Below the pieces are notes generated by a model. That model did not search any database. It had not been told where the DNA came from and saw only the letters and a program-made list of their open reading frames with translations. From Cephalotus follicularis (lineage: Eukaryota > Streptophyta > Magnoliopsida > Oxalidales > Cephalotaceae), in NCBI GenBank assembly GCA_001972305.1, contig BDDD01002937.1, forward strand, positions 64,352-128,351: a stretch of DNA of 64,000 bases, read 5' to 3'. This document shows, in pieces, positions 1 to 11,672 of this stretch. The position numbers and the translations under genes are program-made. Numbering within the stretch: position 1 is the first letter of the stretch; each line of letters opens with the position of its first letter.

Positions 1-355
1 GACCTACTGGCGGTAGTGGCGCTGCAGCTGGGCCTTCGCAGCGAAGGGACACCGGCAAGGGCATCATGTGAGGTAACAGTCCTTACTTTTGTTTTAAGCA
101 TGAATTTATTTCCTTTTGCTTTTGTAAGTGACTTGTTGTTACCAATAAGGGTTGTTTGGGTTATGAACCGTCTGTGTTGTAAGTAAACTGTTGGGAGGAC
201 CAACTCCTTGTAAGGGTTGTGAGTGAAAGTGAACCATATGCGGCTGTGGCCGTGGAGAGACGAGGGATAGCGAAAGGGAAAATGCGAGAGCGTTGTTCTC
301 TTTTGCCCTGTGTTGTTTTAATTTCGAGGACGAAATTCCTTGAAGGATGGGTGGA
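1..355 (+). mobile_element. 3' end of Gy-a internal region (Ty3/gypsy)
   Basis: This is the tail of a gypsy element whose body lies left of the window. A short frame at 3-71, rich in Gly and Ala and closed by TGA, may be the last codons of its polyprotein. That is an inference from position only. The rest is untranslated and ends in the hairpin and purine-rich tract that abut the LTR at 356. No other coding signal is seen. Confidence 0.55.
320..355 (+). promoter_or_regulatory. pre-PPT hairpin and polypurine tract of Gy-a
   Basis: AATTTCG (320-326) and CGAAATT (331-337) form a perfect 7-bp stem around an AGGA loop. A purine-rich stretch, GAAGGATGGGTGGA (342-355), follows directly and touches the TGTAAC LTR start. 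In LTR elements the polypurine tract primes plus-strand DNA synthesis. A comparable hairpin stands in the same place in Gy-m, Gy-n and Gy-d. Confidence 0.6.
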
Positions 356-499
356 TGTAACGCCCGAGATTTTCGTTAATGTGTAATATTACATTTTTAA
401 TGTAATTTTATGCGTGGAATTAATGAGAATTGTGCTTTCCCCTTTGGTGTGATAAAAGTTGCAAGAAAAAGTGTGTTAGTGTGCTTGTGGTGCAGGGGG

Positions 500-631
500 C
501 AGCCGACTGCCACATGGAGGCAGCCGACTGGACTCCCCTGGTGAAGGCGGCAGCCGGCTGTTGTGAGGAAACAACCGACTGTTTTGAGTGTCGGCAGAAA
601 CAGCCGACTGCCAAGGCATGGCAGCCGACTG
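500..631 (+). repeat. CAGCCGACTG motif array, first cluster
   Basis: The cluster contains four copies of CAGCCGACTG, one CAACCGACTG and a CAGCCGGCTG variant, unevenly spaced over about 130 bp. GCCGAC and ACCGAC match the RCCGAC core of the plant DRE/CRT element bound by DREB/CBF factors. Binding here is inference. Confidence 0.7.
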
Positions 632-1166
632 CCAGGCGCCAGACAGCCACGTGCTGTCAGCCTTTAAATGGGAAAATGCGGGTGTTTTGGCATTATTTGG
701 ACAAATGACAGTGGAGGGGCCGGGTCTCCTTGATAAAAACGCAAGCTTCTCTCCTCAATCTCCATCTTTGCTTTGTGATTCAAGTGTGTTGAAGGTGAGA
801 GTGAGAGTGAAAGCGTGTGTGTGTGTGTTGTGATTGTGGGGAGCTTGGCGTTGAACCGTGAGCTTGGAGGCCGGACCAGCGGAGGAATCGGACCGGCGGA
901 GGCTGCTGGACGCGCCTAGGAGTGCAAGGATCTCGAATCTAGGACTTAAAGAGGTGGATTGCAACTCCTAACTTGGGGTTCTAAGGTAGGGGAAAGCTAT
1001 ATTTGTGATTCAAAGTCATTTATAATGATGTTATGAGTGAAGTGCATGTGTAATATTGTGATAAAAGCCTGGATGTGTATTGTGGTGTAGTGGTTGTGGC
1101 TTGGAATGGTTTATTGTGGATTAAAGTGTGTGTTTTGCTGCTGTTTTTGGGCACTGTCCGTGGGGG

Positions 1167-1630
1167 CAGTCGACTATTTTGGAAAACAGTCGACTGTCCA
1201 GGGAGAACAGCCGACTGGGCACTGGAGCCGGTCGACTGTTGTGCCTGGAATTGCAGGTTCTTCCTGTTGTTTGTGCAGCCGACTGCCAAGGAAGGCAGCC
1301 GACTGTGTGGTGGTCCAGCCGACTGTTTTGGGTAACAGCCGTCTGTCCACGTGTCACTCTCCCGGGCATGCTGGGATAGGTGGCAGCAAGGAAACTGTAT
1401 TGTTTTGGACCAGCCGACTGCCTGGAGAGGGCAGCCGACAACTAAGTGAGTGGCAGCCGACTGTCAAGGAGGGCAACCGACTGCTAAGTGAGTGGCAGCC
1501 GACTGTCAAGGAGGGCAGCCGACTGTTGGCAGGTGACAGCCGACTGCCAAGGAGGGCAGTCGACTGGTGGTTAAGGGCAGCTAACCGCCAAGTGGGGGAC
1601 AGCCGACTGTTGAAGGAAAACTGCCGACTG
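1167..1630 (+). repeat. CAGCCGACTG motif array, second cluster
   Basis: By eye there are 12 GCCGAC cores, one ACCGAC core and four GTCGAC cores in about 460 bp, usually within CAGYCGACTG and often followed by CCAAGG or TCAAGG. Part of the array is a higher-order repeat at about 1450-1560 in which pairs of motifs recur. GTCGAC copies could derive from GCCGAC by C-to-T change, which is common at methylated sites. Confidence 0.75.
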
Positions 1631-2313
1631 TCTGTGAGAAACGACTGATTGTTGGAACCGTTTTGCATTGTGAGCATATGTATGCATACTGTACTGTGTT
1701 AGGCTGTATTTTGGGTTGGTAATGGAGGATTGTGAAATGTTTTACCTCTTTTTGGAAGTGTTAATGTGATTTACATAAATCATTACTTTATGTGAAATGT
1801 ACGAAATGGTTTCCAAAAGGATTGTGAAAATGTGTTTGGTTAATGGTTTATTAAAATCATTAGTGTTTGGAAAAGGGTTTCCAAAAGGATTGTGAAAATG
1901 GCTTTCGGGAGATTGCGAACTGATATACAAATATGTATTTTTTGGGGTATTTGAATGTAGTTCAAATGACCGGGTTTTACTAAAATGTATTGTTACAAGT
2001 ATTTTGATACTTGAGTTTGGGAAAATGATCGTTATATATATTTTAACAAATATATATGTTGCAAGTATTTATATCTATAAATTACTTGAAATGTTTAAAG
2101 AGAACTGTATTGTTGCAAGAATTTTATGAAACATAATTTACTTGGGAAACGAAGTGTTATATATATGTTTTGACAAATATATATATGTCGAAAGTATTTA
2201 TACTTTAACCATTTTGGGAACGAGATGTTTTGATCAAGTATTTATTTTATAAACTACTTGAGTGGTATTGTGGGTGCTGTGTTTGCACCGTTACTGTGAC
2301 TGTGTTGAGTGTT

Positions 2314-2526
2314 GGTACTTAGCCATCGTGCTAGTATCGTTATCGTGTACTGATTAATTGATTGTTGTTACTTAGCCGCCGTGCTAGTAATGTGGATGTT
2401 ATTGTATTGATTGTGTTTGAGTGTTGCCGCTAGCGGGGTAATTGTTTGTACTTAGCCACCGTGCTAGTATCGTGAGTGTTGCCATTAGCGGGGAAGTGTT
2501 GGTACTTGCCGCCGTGCTTGTATCGA
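2314..2526 (+). repeat. four-copy 25-bp repeat in the Gy-a LTR
   Basis: TACTTAGCCACCGTGCTAGT and close variants recur at about 2316, 2369, 2449 and 2493, separated by GTGTTG-rich spacers. The spacing is irregular, so this is a dispersed short repeat and not a strict tandem array. No function can be read from it. Confidence 0.6.
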
Positions 2527-2769
2527 GTGAGTTCCGAGTGTTGTCCACGCCGTCGTGCCTGTGACGGGAACAATTGTTTGCTATTGAGTGATTGATTGTC
2601 TGCCTTGACATGCCTGATTGTTGTCCTTTGGGACGTGGCTATTCGTTATTATGTGGTGATGGGTCCTAAGAGGCCTGAGATACTGTTGGTCGTTGTGCCG
2701 TTGTTATATTGTGAACCGTGTACTGTGGACGTGTTGTGACATTGTGGCCTGTGACCGTATGGTCGTGGC

Positions 2770-2789
2770 ATATATATATATATATATAT
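2770..2789. repeat. (AT)n microsatellite
   Basis: Uninterrupted alternation of A and T inside the Gy-a LTR. Confidence 0.9.
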
Positions 2790-3277
2790 GCATCGAGATA
2801 TAGTATGTACTGCATCATTGTGCATTCATATCATGACATGTTTTATCTTTGACCCTGGATCGCTCTTATGGTTTTGCCGAGTGAGGACAAAGGCTAACCC
2901 CCTACAACTGCAGTGTGTTTCAGGTTGATGCAGCCGTGGGTTGCTGCTGGGCTCCGAGGAGCAATGTGGAGTTTTATGTTGTTCACTTTTGAGAACTATT
3001 TATGGATCATTGTATAAATGAATGGTTGTAATAAATGTAATGAGGTACTGATGGTTATTGTTCACGCTCCATTTTGAGGGCAGTTAACTGTGATGATGTT
3101 TTCTGTTGTAGCATGTAGTATGGGATGCATGCTATGTTATGTTTCGGCTTATATTTAAATGCTTCCGCAAGTTGTTAATGGTTATGGAAAGTTTTAAATT
3201 TATGGTAAATTGCGTAAGCCGGTTTTATATGTTAATTGCCACCACTTTATATGTTGTTTGTGAAACGGGGTGTGACA

Positions 3278-5190
3278 GTTATCTTCTTTGGCCAGGCCAT
3301 AATGGAGTCCTCGGGCATGAGATTGCCGGCACGAGATGGTCTAAGTGCTGATACACTTACCTCTGAGCCGATATTCTCCTCTGTCATCTCGTCAAGGGTA
3401 GAGTTGAGCGGTGATTCGCGGGCCCTTGGACGATATTAATGCTATGTCATTGCCGACGAGGTAGCTCTTCGATCGATGTTCATATGGTGTAGTGTTGAGC
3501 TCATGATTGTCGACGGGGGCGGGCTTGTGTAGCCCCTCGATCGATATTCATGTAGTGAGGTGCGCCAACGTGTGATTGCCTGGGAAGGAGTGCTTGCGTA
3601 GCCCTTCTACCGATGTTCATGCGCTACTTTGGAATTGGGTATCTATATGCGTATATGTGGGATGTGTACAGTCCTATAGCCCATGACCGCGTTGATGGAT
3701 CTTCAACGGAGTTGTTATTTATGCTTGCCGAGGTGGTTCCGTCTATGGAAGTGTGTGAGTATGATGTGTGCATGTGCGTGTGTGGAATGTGCTTGTGATT
3801 GATACAGTACCAGTAGTCCCCTGATAAATGTTGATCCTTAGAGTTGATCATTTCGTTGATCCTTGGATCTTTGGCATATTTGATATAACCTGTTGTTATC
3901 TTCTTTCCTTGAGGTCCGTCATTGAGTTGGTAGCTCTGACGTCTCCTTGGATTCCCTTTTTGTCATTGATATCTTTGTATATATTCACCTCTGCCTTGTT
4001 TTTGTTGAGCAGTGGATATGGGTTGTCCTCGGCCCAGTTGGGGCAGGGCACGTTTACCTTGTCTCTTGGCACCTCGGTGGAAGTGGGTTTGCTTAGGATA
4101 TTCCTTGATCTCACTCACTAGTCAGTTCGACTAATCCCCTCTCAGTTTTGTGTGCAGAGGAAGCGGGGCAGCAAGGTTCTTGAGATCCACTAAGGATAGC
4201 GTGTTGACAGAGGTAGACGCCTGACGCAGCACCTTAGGATTACTTCTCGGCCACGGGCACCTTCATGCATTTAGGGACATTCTTGGGGTTTTTGTATAGA
4301 CTTTTTGATGTCTATGTCTTGTAATCCTCTTTTTGTAAACATGTATATGACTCTTGGATGTTGTGTGTCCTCGACACCTTGCCTGGGGACCTTATATAAT
4401 TCACTTGTTGTTTTATATACTTTGTTGTTATGAGCTGTTTGCCCTGCCTTGTCGTTGTTTATGTTAAGTGTTTAGGGTGCAGGAACGACGTATGAGTTCG
4501 GGAGTAGTTTGACCCTAGGCAGAGGAGCAGGTCTCCCTAGCCCTGGCCTTGGTGAAACATCAGTGTTTCTCCCCGGGGCCTTTTGTGCGTGGCACCTCTG
4601 CTGAGATGCCGGGGGAGGGGGTGGCTATGTTCATGGTTAGTCAAACCTTAGGTTGACTTCGCAGCTCGAGTTGGTTGACCCTAAGCTGAGGTCTGGTGGC
4701 GTCCCCGGGTGTTTGTCCCCAGGCATGCCTCGTAGACATTAGTAGAGTTGAGAAGGTTTTCCTTAGTTTTTCCCGTCCTCCCGACCTCGGACCAGCTCGG
4801 TCCCTGGAGATGTTTTGTGAAGTGAGCCCTGGTGGATCCCTTGGGTACCTGGCCGGGGTGAGATTCCATCTCCTTAGTGTAAGTTGAGCATTTGGGGGGA
4901 CCTTGGGTAGTTGTCCCATGCTTGGCGTTTGTCCCCGGGCCCTTGTGTTGATCCCAGGCTTAGCTTATGTTAAACGTTGTCGTTTTTGTGCCAGGGCATA
5001 TCCTTATTTGTATGCCTTAGGTGCGTTTGGCCTGGGAACGTGGCTCTCCTCGACAGCGTGTTTTAACGCCTGCCCTTGGCCTTAGTCTTAGTCTTTGTTT
5101 GTTGGGGTTTTGGTTAGGGATCTAGGTGGGGGATCCTTCAACCTGGCACGACCGTCCTCGGGCGGGGGTGCTCAGGAACGGGGTGTGTCA
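3278..5190 (+). repeat. Gy-b: probable remnant of a second gypsy LTR
   Basis: No gene is recognised in these 1.9 kb. The stretch is GC-rich in its second half, with repeated GTCCCCGGG-like words at 4700-4940. It ends GGGGTGTGTCA at 5190, which resembles a gypsy LTR end, and homology to the Co-g LTR begins immediately after. I infer that it is the right part of an LTR into which Gy-a inserted. Frames at 4681-5085 have no recognisable domain. Confidence 0.4.
3430..3620 (+). repeat. imperfect 70-80-bp tandem repeat in Gy-b
   Basis: Three diverged units each contain a CGATNTTCATG-like word, a GTGTAG or TTGCGTAGCCC word, and TGATTGYC. Anchors lie near 3473, 3540 and 3610. They look like an old subrepeat array of an LTR. 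Confidence 0.5.
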
Positions 5191-6906
5191 TACAGGGACC
5201 ACCGGCAGCGGAAGAGACGCCGACAGTGGGAAGACGCAAAACGGGTCTCGGCAAAACCAGAGAGAGAGAAGAGAAAAACAGGGAGAGAAGGAGATGATGC
5301 TTACCGTGGATGGAAGACGGCCTCTTTCCCTAGCCATCGATACCACCGCGCGTCATCTTCTTGGGCCAGATACGTGTACCAAGCGCAGCGCACGAAGCCA
5401 TGCGTTTTCTCCCCTATTTGGCGTACCCGGGACGCCAAAATACAAAAGGCCAAAGTCAATAAGCCATGTGTCTTTTTGTTTTTCTCTTTTTATTAATATA
5501 AAGTCTCTCTTTATTTTAAATATGTGCCCCACACATGGTATGTTAGACATACTCCCACTGTGGCTTGTCTTAATATATTAATATGACAATACGGTGGTAA
5601 ATATAAATTAATAAGTAAATCACTAATGCCAAATTAATATATACTAGTTAAAACTAGATTTCCCGCCAAGCTAGCATGTGTGTAGCATGCATCTCTTTTC
5701 CAATAATCAGGCACGAACCGAAAGCCCGGTTTGAATCCAGTACGACTATAAATTTCTCAAAATATCCCAGGAGTTCTGGTACGACTATCCCAATAGTCCC
5801 CGACTATTAAAACAGGCCCGGTGTGAATCTCATCACCCCCCGGATCAGTGTAAACAATGTCTATTATCCGTAACCGGTTAACCAGTACTTTATCCAGTCA
5901 TCGTCATATGTGTCATGTATCCTACGTCATACTTGGCTCCGACCACGACCCAGGGTTCGGAATAATGTCACCCCTAGGTAAAGCCGCGATAACTATAAAT
6001 TTAAGTACGCATTGAGACTTTCGGCAAACATCCTCGGAAACCCCGTTTCCAGTTTGCCTATACCTGATCAGGGTTTTAGAAGTCTCAACGGACATAAATA
6101 ATATAGAGGCGATCACCCTGCATACGGGTGTGACGATTTCTTATTAAGAACTCGCCCATACATCTCGATGAAGCTCCAATAAGGCCCAAAGACAGCCCTT
6201 TTGCCAGCACGTGGCTAGTGCTGGGGAAGGCGAAAATCAAAACCAAGCAATCACAACACAACGCATGCCAGCCGCTCAGGTCTAACAATACAAGGTATCT
6301 CCATGAATGGTCTACTAGTCACCATAGACTATACACTACCGAGACTATAGGAATCCTATTAACATAGGTATGACTTTCCAAATAGGTTTCCTATGGTGGA
6401 TCTGTTCAGTCTCATGCTCCATAGCACGAACCCCACATCATGCTTTAGGATAAATCAAAATTGTAACGAGATGGTCCATCCTCCACTTAACCCGGGAGCA
6501 AGCATAATACAGAAAGTCTTTACAGTTCAACAATTTCCCTAAGAAAGTGAACCTATGACTTGGAACATTGTGTCATAAAGGAGTAAGGATCTCATTGTCA
6601 AAACCTCTCAGGCATGAGATCCAACCCCTCGAACAACAAGGCACTATATGTGTACTCAGTTGACATGGTGATCAACTGATCCATTGAGATGCACTGGGAT
6701 ATACATATAGCAGGTTTCCATTGTTGATTGAATATGCTATAAAACACGAATATGAATTTAGATTGTATAAATAGAGAGTGTAATATACACACATGCGCCG
6801 CCTCGTGGCTTAAATAGATATATCCAGTTAAGGAGTGCATCTCATACATACATATATATTTATGCAGAGCCACCTCGTGGCATGTAGGGATACCCCTACT
6901 CCAACA
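5191..6906 (-). repeat. Co-g LTR, partial copy 1
   Basis: From about 5196 to 6906 this stretch matches the solo LTR at about 17775-19511, including the GACGGCCTCTTTCC, ATACTCCCACTGTGG and AACTCGCCCATACAT words. It ends TACTCCAACA, the inverse of the TGTTGGA start of the other copy. The first 700 bp or so of the LTR are missing here, probably split away by Gy-b. The module at 5930-6150 also resembles the Co-e and Co-l LTRs; the match direction argues for minus-strand orientation. No coding potential is seen. Confidence 0.7.
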
Positions 6907-8352
6907 CCCCTCACATCCAAGGAGTGCCAACTAACCTAGTGGTCTGACATCTAGTTCCCTAGGGCTCGAAACATGCTCGGACAATGAATGAGATGGTCTG
7001 ACTTCCTGCCGAGGAAGCCCGTCGGGCACCAAGGCCTAACCTAAGGTCAAATAAAGCCCGACCACAACCCAATCACAACGTACATTCTTTTCTCATCTCG
7101 AGAGCTTAGCACTAAGGTCTAAACAACCTAGAACTCAAAAAAATACAAGCCGAGAAGAAATATTATCCATAAATCAAAAGAGCATGCACCAATATTCTCC
7201 AATGGATTATACATCAATTCCTTATAAAAAACACACAAAAGAATATCCCCCCAAAAGATGCCCCGATGCATGAAGGGGGAGCTAGCCGAGAAGGCCAAGG
7301 AAAGACGCATGCTCTGTGGTCTACCTCGCAAAAGATCCTTAGCGAGGTCCGACGAGGGAAAACTTCGCATGTTTCCTCAACTGCAAAACAACCTGGGAGG
7401 GGGTTAGTCCAAAGACTAGGGAGAGGGGAAAAGAAAGCATTACTTAGGCGTCGGACGAACACTAGACGCCGAGAACAAAAGGTTATGCCCCAACTGTGCT
7501 ATCAATAACCATGGCTCAAACACCCGATGATACTCAACAAGAATCAACAGACTACTTGGAGTATAATAAGCAAAAGATATATATACAACATCAATAATGC
7601 TGAAAATAAGAACAAGAGAGACAAAATAAAGCACAATGTCCCGACCAAATTTCTCGAGGACCCAACAAAGGATCTTAGACTCCAGGGATCAATTGATCAG
7701 AGGAATACTAGTACATGTCATGTTACCCAAGCCAACTCAGCCAAATCACCTCGGCGACATCCAAAACATCTGCTGGCGCCGAATTTCATGGCAGTAATCT
7801 CACACAGTCTACCAAAAACTCAGAGATGAAGATCATAGGCTTACAGGATGTGCACCACCTGTCATATACTGGTACAAAGAGCCACATGTCTTGGCCTTCC
7901 ATCAGAGGTGCCGACGGATCAGTGTCGAACCCAGCCCCTGAGCGACAGAGCAGATCGAGAACATCGACCGAGGGGCTAGAGTATCACCGTTCGGGCAGCA
8001 CCCTCGTCGGCAATCACATATAAGAACATCGACTGAGAGGTCGGCGAATCACCGCACGAGCCATCCATCGTCGGGAATCTCATTGCAGAGGATCCTACAA
8101 GACCTGTTGGGAAGAGGAGCGGATCATCGGCTGCACTCATACTCACAACCATCATAGAAAATGGAAATGTGCAGATCCAGGTAGAGGAACTTGGGGGCAG
8201 TCACACTTACAACGCATGATAGACCAATGCCACTGCAGCTATGATAGGGGAATCCATGATTTTTCGCCTTCACCGAGTCGTGCTCGGTCAACACCATTTC
8301 CCAATACCCATTATCCAAAATGCAACAACACATGGTGTCACAAGAGTTATGA

Positions 8353-8881
8353 CATATATATATATATATATAGGATAAAACAAGGGGGAAAACATCATCT
8401 AGAACATCAAGCACACCAGCTCGGAAATCAATATCCACAATATATGTCAAAACAAGAAAAGAATAACTCCTGGAAATGAGACACCACGGAAGGGAAATCT
8501 AGGACACAAAATAAGCTTAAGACTCTCAACTGTTCAAGATAAAGAACGATCTCTTTAATTTATTTTTTCTTGTGTGGTTTGTTTATGTTCATAGTTTAAT
8601 TTGTTTATTCCGCAAACAAATTAATTGTGTTAGTTTAATTGTTGCCATACTTAACTTTCACATGGTATCGCATATATATATATATATATATATAAACAGG
8701 ATAAATCAAGGGAAAACACATCCTAGAACATCGAGCACACCAGCTCGGAAATCCATATCAACTGAAACATGTCAAAACCAGAAAAAAGAATAACTCCCAG
8801 AAATTAGACACCATGAAATAGAGAATATATTCAGAGGACACAAAATAAGCTTAAAACTCTCGATTGTTCAAGGTAAAAGAA
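8353..8881 (+). repeat. 200-bp direct duplication with AT microsatellites
   Basis: Segments at about 8353-8545 and 8671-8881 are diverged copies. Both begin with a CATATATAT run, continue through an ACACCAGCTCGGAAATC word and an ACACAAAATAAGCTTAA word, and end near TGTTCAAG. About 125 bp of unrelated AT-rich sequence separates them. Confidence 0.75.
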
Positions 8882-9357
8882 AGGAATGTCCCACTCACCA
8901 CTTAACCACACACCTCCGCACAACTCCTATAGCTCTGGATCAACGCTCTCTTCCTCGACTATAAGAACAACAACAACAAACAAACACAGGCTTAGAACAG
9001 TCTGTACAAAAACACACCAAGACATGCATGTAGCCTACACGCATGATCGTCACCTCGTATAGTCCACCTGACCATCCACATGCTCAACATTCCACCATGG
9101 ATCACCCACGATCATCACCATTATCTTTGACCCCACCGCGAATGGGAGGTTTAGCACGCACATTGCCAAACTAATATAGGAAAGAAGATGAAGAAAGAAG
9201 AGCTCACCTCGATGAACTCAAGGTCTAAGATCTTCAAGCAAAACTCATCTTCGCCAAAGGAAACTTCAAAAGGAAAGAAGAAGAAGCACAGAGAACTCAC
9301 ACACTTCTCTCTACTAATGCTTCTAGCATAAAACATTGATACAATGACTCCTTGACT

Positions 9358-9369
9358 GCTTAAATAGCC
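9358..9369 (-). promoter_or_regulatory. TATA-like element of Gy-x
   Basis: On the minus strand GGCTATTTAAGC lies about 230 bp inside the proposed LTR start, a usual place for an LTR core promoter. It is a sequence match only. Confidence 0.4.
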
Positions 9370-9592
9370 TTGATGTGAAGTGGTTGTGTACTTGGCAAGA
9401 TGGGACACTGAAATCCCTTACACAACCTGCCATACCCACATGCACACTTCCTCAATGCCAACGTGCCAAAAATGGAAGAAGCCAAACAAAACCAAAGCCA
9501 GCCCAAACCTTTAGGGCCCAACACTTCTTAAAGAAAAAAATTTAAGGCCCAAACCAAAAAGTCCAATAACAAAATGGGCCTGAGTCGTTACA

Positions 9593-11672
9593 GCATGCCC
9601 TAGAAACCGCACTCCATTTGTTGAACAGGACACCAACGAAATCTACTCCCAGTACGCTATATGACATATGGATTGGGAAGAAACCCCATCTTAATTATTT
9701 TAGGATCTGGGGTTGCTCAGCTAATGTCAAGCTAGCAAAAGTAAATAAGTTGGAGGTTAGGTCAGTTAAATAAAAGTTTGTAGGCTATTCCAAGAACTCT
9801 ATGGGATACTACTTCTACTACTCCAATAAGAACAAAGTGTTTGTCTCAAAGCATGCCACTTTCCTAGAGAAAAGAGTTTCTATTGGAAGAATCTAGTGGG
9901 TGTAGTGTTGAGCTAGATGAGATTTCATCCACTCGATAGATAAATGACCAACCAGTTAGGCCTGTAGCAACAGTGGAACCTCTTAACACACAACCTCATT
10001 AAAAGTCTAGTATACCTAAGGAACTTGACAGGTACTATGGGAGTTTTCTCATAGAGGGAACCAAAGAGGTAAATCTTATGGATATGGATCCAACTAGTTA
10101 CCTAGGAGCTATATTAGATATAGACTCAGAGAAATGACATGAAGTCATGAAATCCAAAATGGACTCCATGTACTCCAACCAAGTCTGGGACTTGATAGAT
10201 GCATTTGAAAGAAGTGTTCTCATAGGGTGCAAGAGGCTTTTTAAGAGAAAGACATGAGAGGATGGGAAGGTTAACACCTTCAAAGCAAGGCTAGTAGCCA
10301 TGGGATACAAATAGAGAGAAGGGATCGACAATGAAGAAACTTTCTCTCATGTTGCCATGCTTAAATCCATTCAGATTTTGCTTGCTATTGTTGTACACCA
10401 TGACTATGAGTAATGACAAATGGATGTGAAGACTGCCTTCCTCAATGGACACATTGAAGGTGACATCTATATGACCCAACTCGAGGGTTTCATATCCAGT
10501 GGTGAGGACCACAAAGTGTGCAAATTCAATCGATCCATTTATGGATTGAAGCAAGTCTCCAGAAGTTAGAACATCTGTTTTGATGAAAAGGTCAAAGAGT
10601 TTGATTATATCAAAAATGAAGATGAAGCATGTGTGTACAAGAAATTTACTAGGAGCTCAGTCGTATTCTTGATACTTTTTGTTGATACAAGAAATTAGGA
10701 ATGATGTAGGCATGTTGACTAAAACCAAGAAATGGTTATCCACAGTTTTCTCCATGAACGATTTGGAAGAAGCATCCTACATTTTAGGAATCATGGTCTA
10801 TAAAGATAGACCTAAGAGGATGCTTGGATTATCCAAATATTTGTACATAGACAAAGTGTTATAGGGCTTAGCATGGAAAATTCCAAGAGAGGCTACCTAC
10901 CTCTCTGTCTTGGGATTAAGCTTGCTAAATCAATGTCTCCTAAGACATCAGATGAAAGAGAGCGCATGATGCATATTCCATATGCTTCTGCAATAGGGAG
11001 CATCATGTACTCTATTTTGTACACACGATCGGATATCGCCTTTACTGTAAGCGTTACTAGCATATATCAATCGGATCTAAGTGAGAGTCACTGGAAGGCA
11101 GTTAAGGACATTCTTAAGTACCTGAAAAAGACTGAAGATATGTTCCTAGTCTATGGAGGAAATGGTTTGAAAGTAGAGAGTTTTACCAACTCTGAATTTC
11201 AAACAGATGTCGATGATTCCAGATCAACATCGGGTTACGTATACACCGTGAATGGTGGTGCAGTGAGCTGAAAGAGTTCCAAGCAACCAACCACTGTAGA
11301 TTCAGTCACCGAGGCTGAATACATTGTAGCATCAGAAGTTGCAAAGGAATGTGTGTGGATAAAGAAGTTCATCACAGATCTTGGTGTGGTTCCTACCATT
11401 GATGATCCAATATCTTTATATTTTTACAATAATGGGGCTATTGCGTAGGCCAAGGAACCCCGGTCACACCAAAGGTCTAAACACGTATTGCAGTGCTTCC
11501 ATTTGATTAGAGAGATCACTGGAAGAGAAGATATTAAAGCATATTGAGTACTAGGAGAAGAAAACACAGCATGCCCCTTTACCAAGGCCTTATCAAAGAA
11601 CGTCTTCAACAAACATCTTTCTAGGATGGGTGTGAGACACATGGGTAATTGGCTTTAGTACTAGTGGAGGAT
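9593..11672 (+). pseudogene. Co-h pol remnant: integrase end, reverse transcriptase, RNase H
   Basis: The order of domains is that of Ty1/copia. The integrase C-terminal part covers about 9593-9905 (RIWGCSANVKL-like). Reverse transcriptase covers about 10080-10870, with FKARLVAMGY, MDVKTAFLNG and IYGLKQ. RNase H covers about 10873-11660, with EAEYIVAS and SKHV. Numerous in-frame stops and shifts make it non-functional; the longest open pieces are 10679-10864 and 10873-11271. The YVDD segment of the active site is disrupted near 10680. Gag, protease and most of integrase are absent because Gy-x cuts the element at 9592. It is clearly related to Co-f in inverted orientation. Confidence 0.85.

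Larger units (their letters stand above)
356..3277 (+). repeat. 3' LTR of Gy-a (gypsy, about 2.9 kb)
   Basis: It starts TGTAACGCCC right after a polypurine tract and ends GGGTGTGACA. The two ends are imperfect inverted repeats of each other, as expected of gypsy LTR termini. The next five bases, GTTAT (3278-3282), would be the right target duplication; the left copy is outside the window. The LTR holds no credible gene. It carries two arrays of a 10-bp motif (500-631 and 1167-1630), a four-copy repeat at 2314-2526 and an AT microsatellite. Frames read through the motif arrays are repeat translations. The orientation follows from the tract on its left. Confidence 0.75.
6907..9592 (-). repeat. 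Gy-x: part of a gypsy LTR
   Basis: This 2.7-kb non-coding stretch ends GGGCCTGAGTCGTTACA at 9592. Read on the minus strand it begins TGTAACGACTCAGGCCC, a typical gypsy LTR start. Directly after 9592 the integrase of Co-h begins in mid-gene. A TATA-like word lies about 230 bp inside (9360-9366). The stretch also contains a 200-bp duplication and two copies of a GAACATCGAC-containing segment (7957 and 8027). Its left end is cut by the Co-g LTR. No gene is seen. Confidence 0.55.

Noticed and set aside
500..1630. Regularly interspersed short repeats resembling a CRISPR array
   Set aside because: The unit is only about 10 bp, spacing is irregular, spacers are themselves repeated, there are no cas genes and the sequence is a plant LTR.
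430..1677. Overlapping frames of 80-184 codons on both strands with repeated SRLP/QPTV-like peptides
   Set aside because: They are translations of the CAGCCGACTG array in several frames inside an LTR; none has a domain and all frames are equally open because the motif lacks stops.
2767..2792. AT run as a possible origin or matrix attachment site
   Set aside because: A simple dinucleotide repeat of 20 bp, one of several in the window, with nothing else to support a function.
4641..5581. Frames of 60-150 codons suggesting a host gene
   Set aside because: No recognisable domain, frames overlap on both strands, and the second half is homologous to the non-coding solo LTR at 17775-19511.
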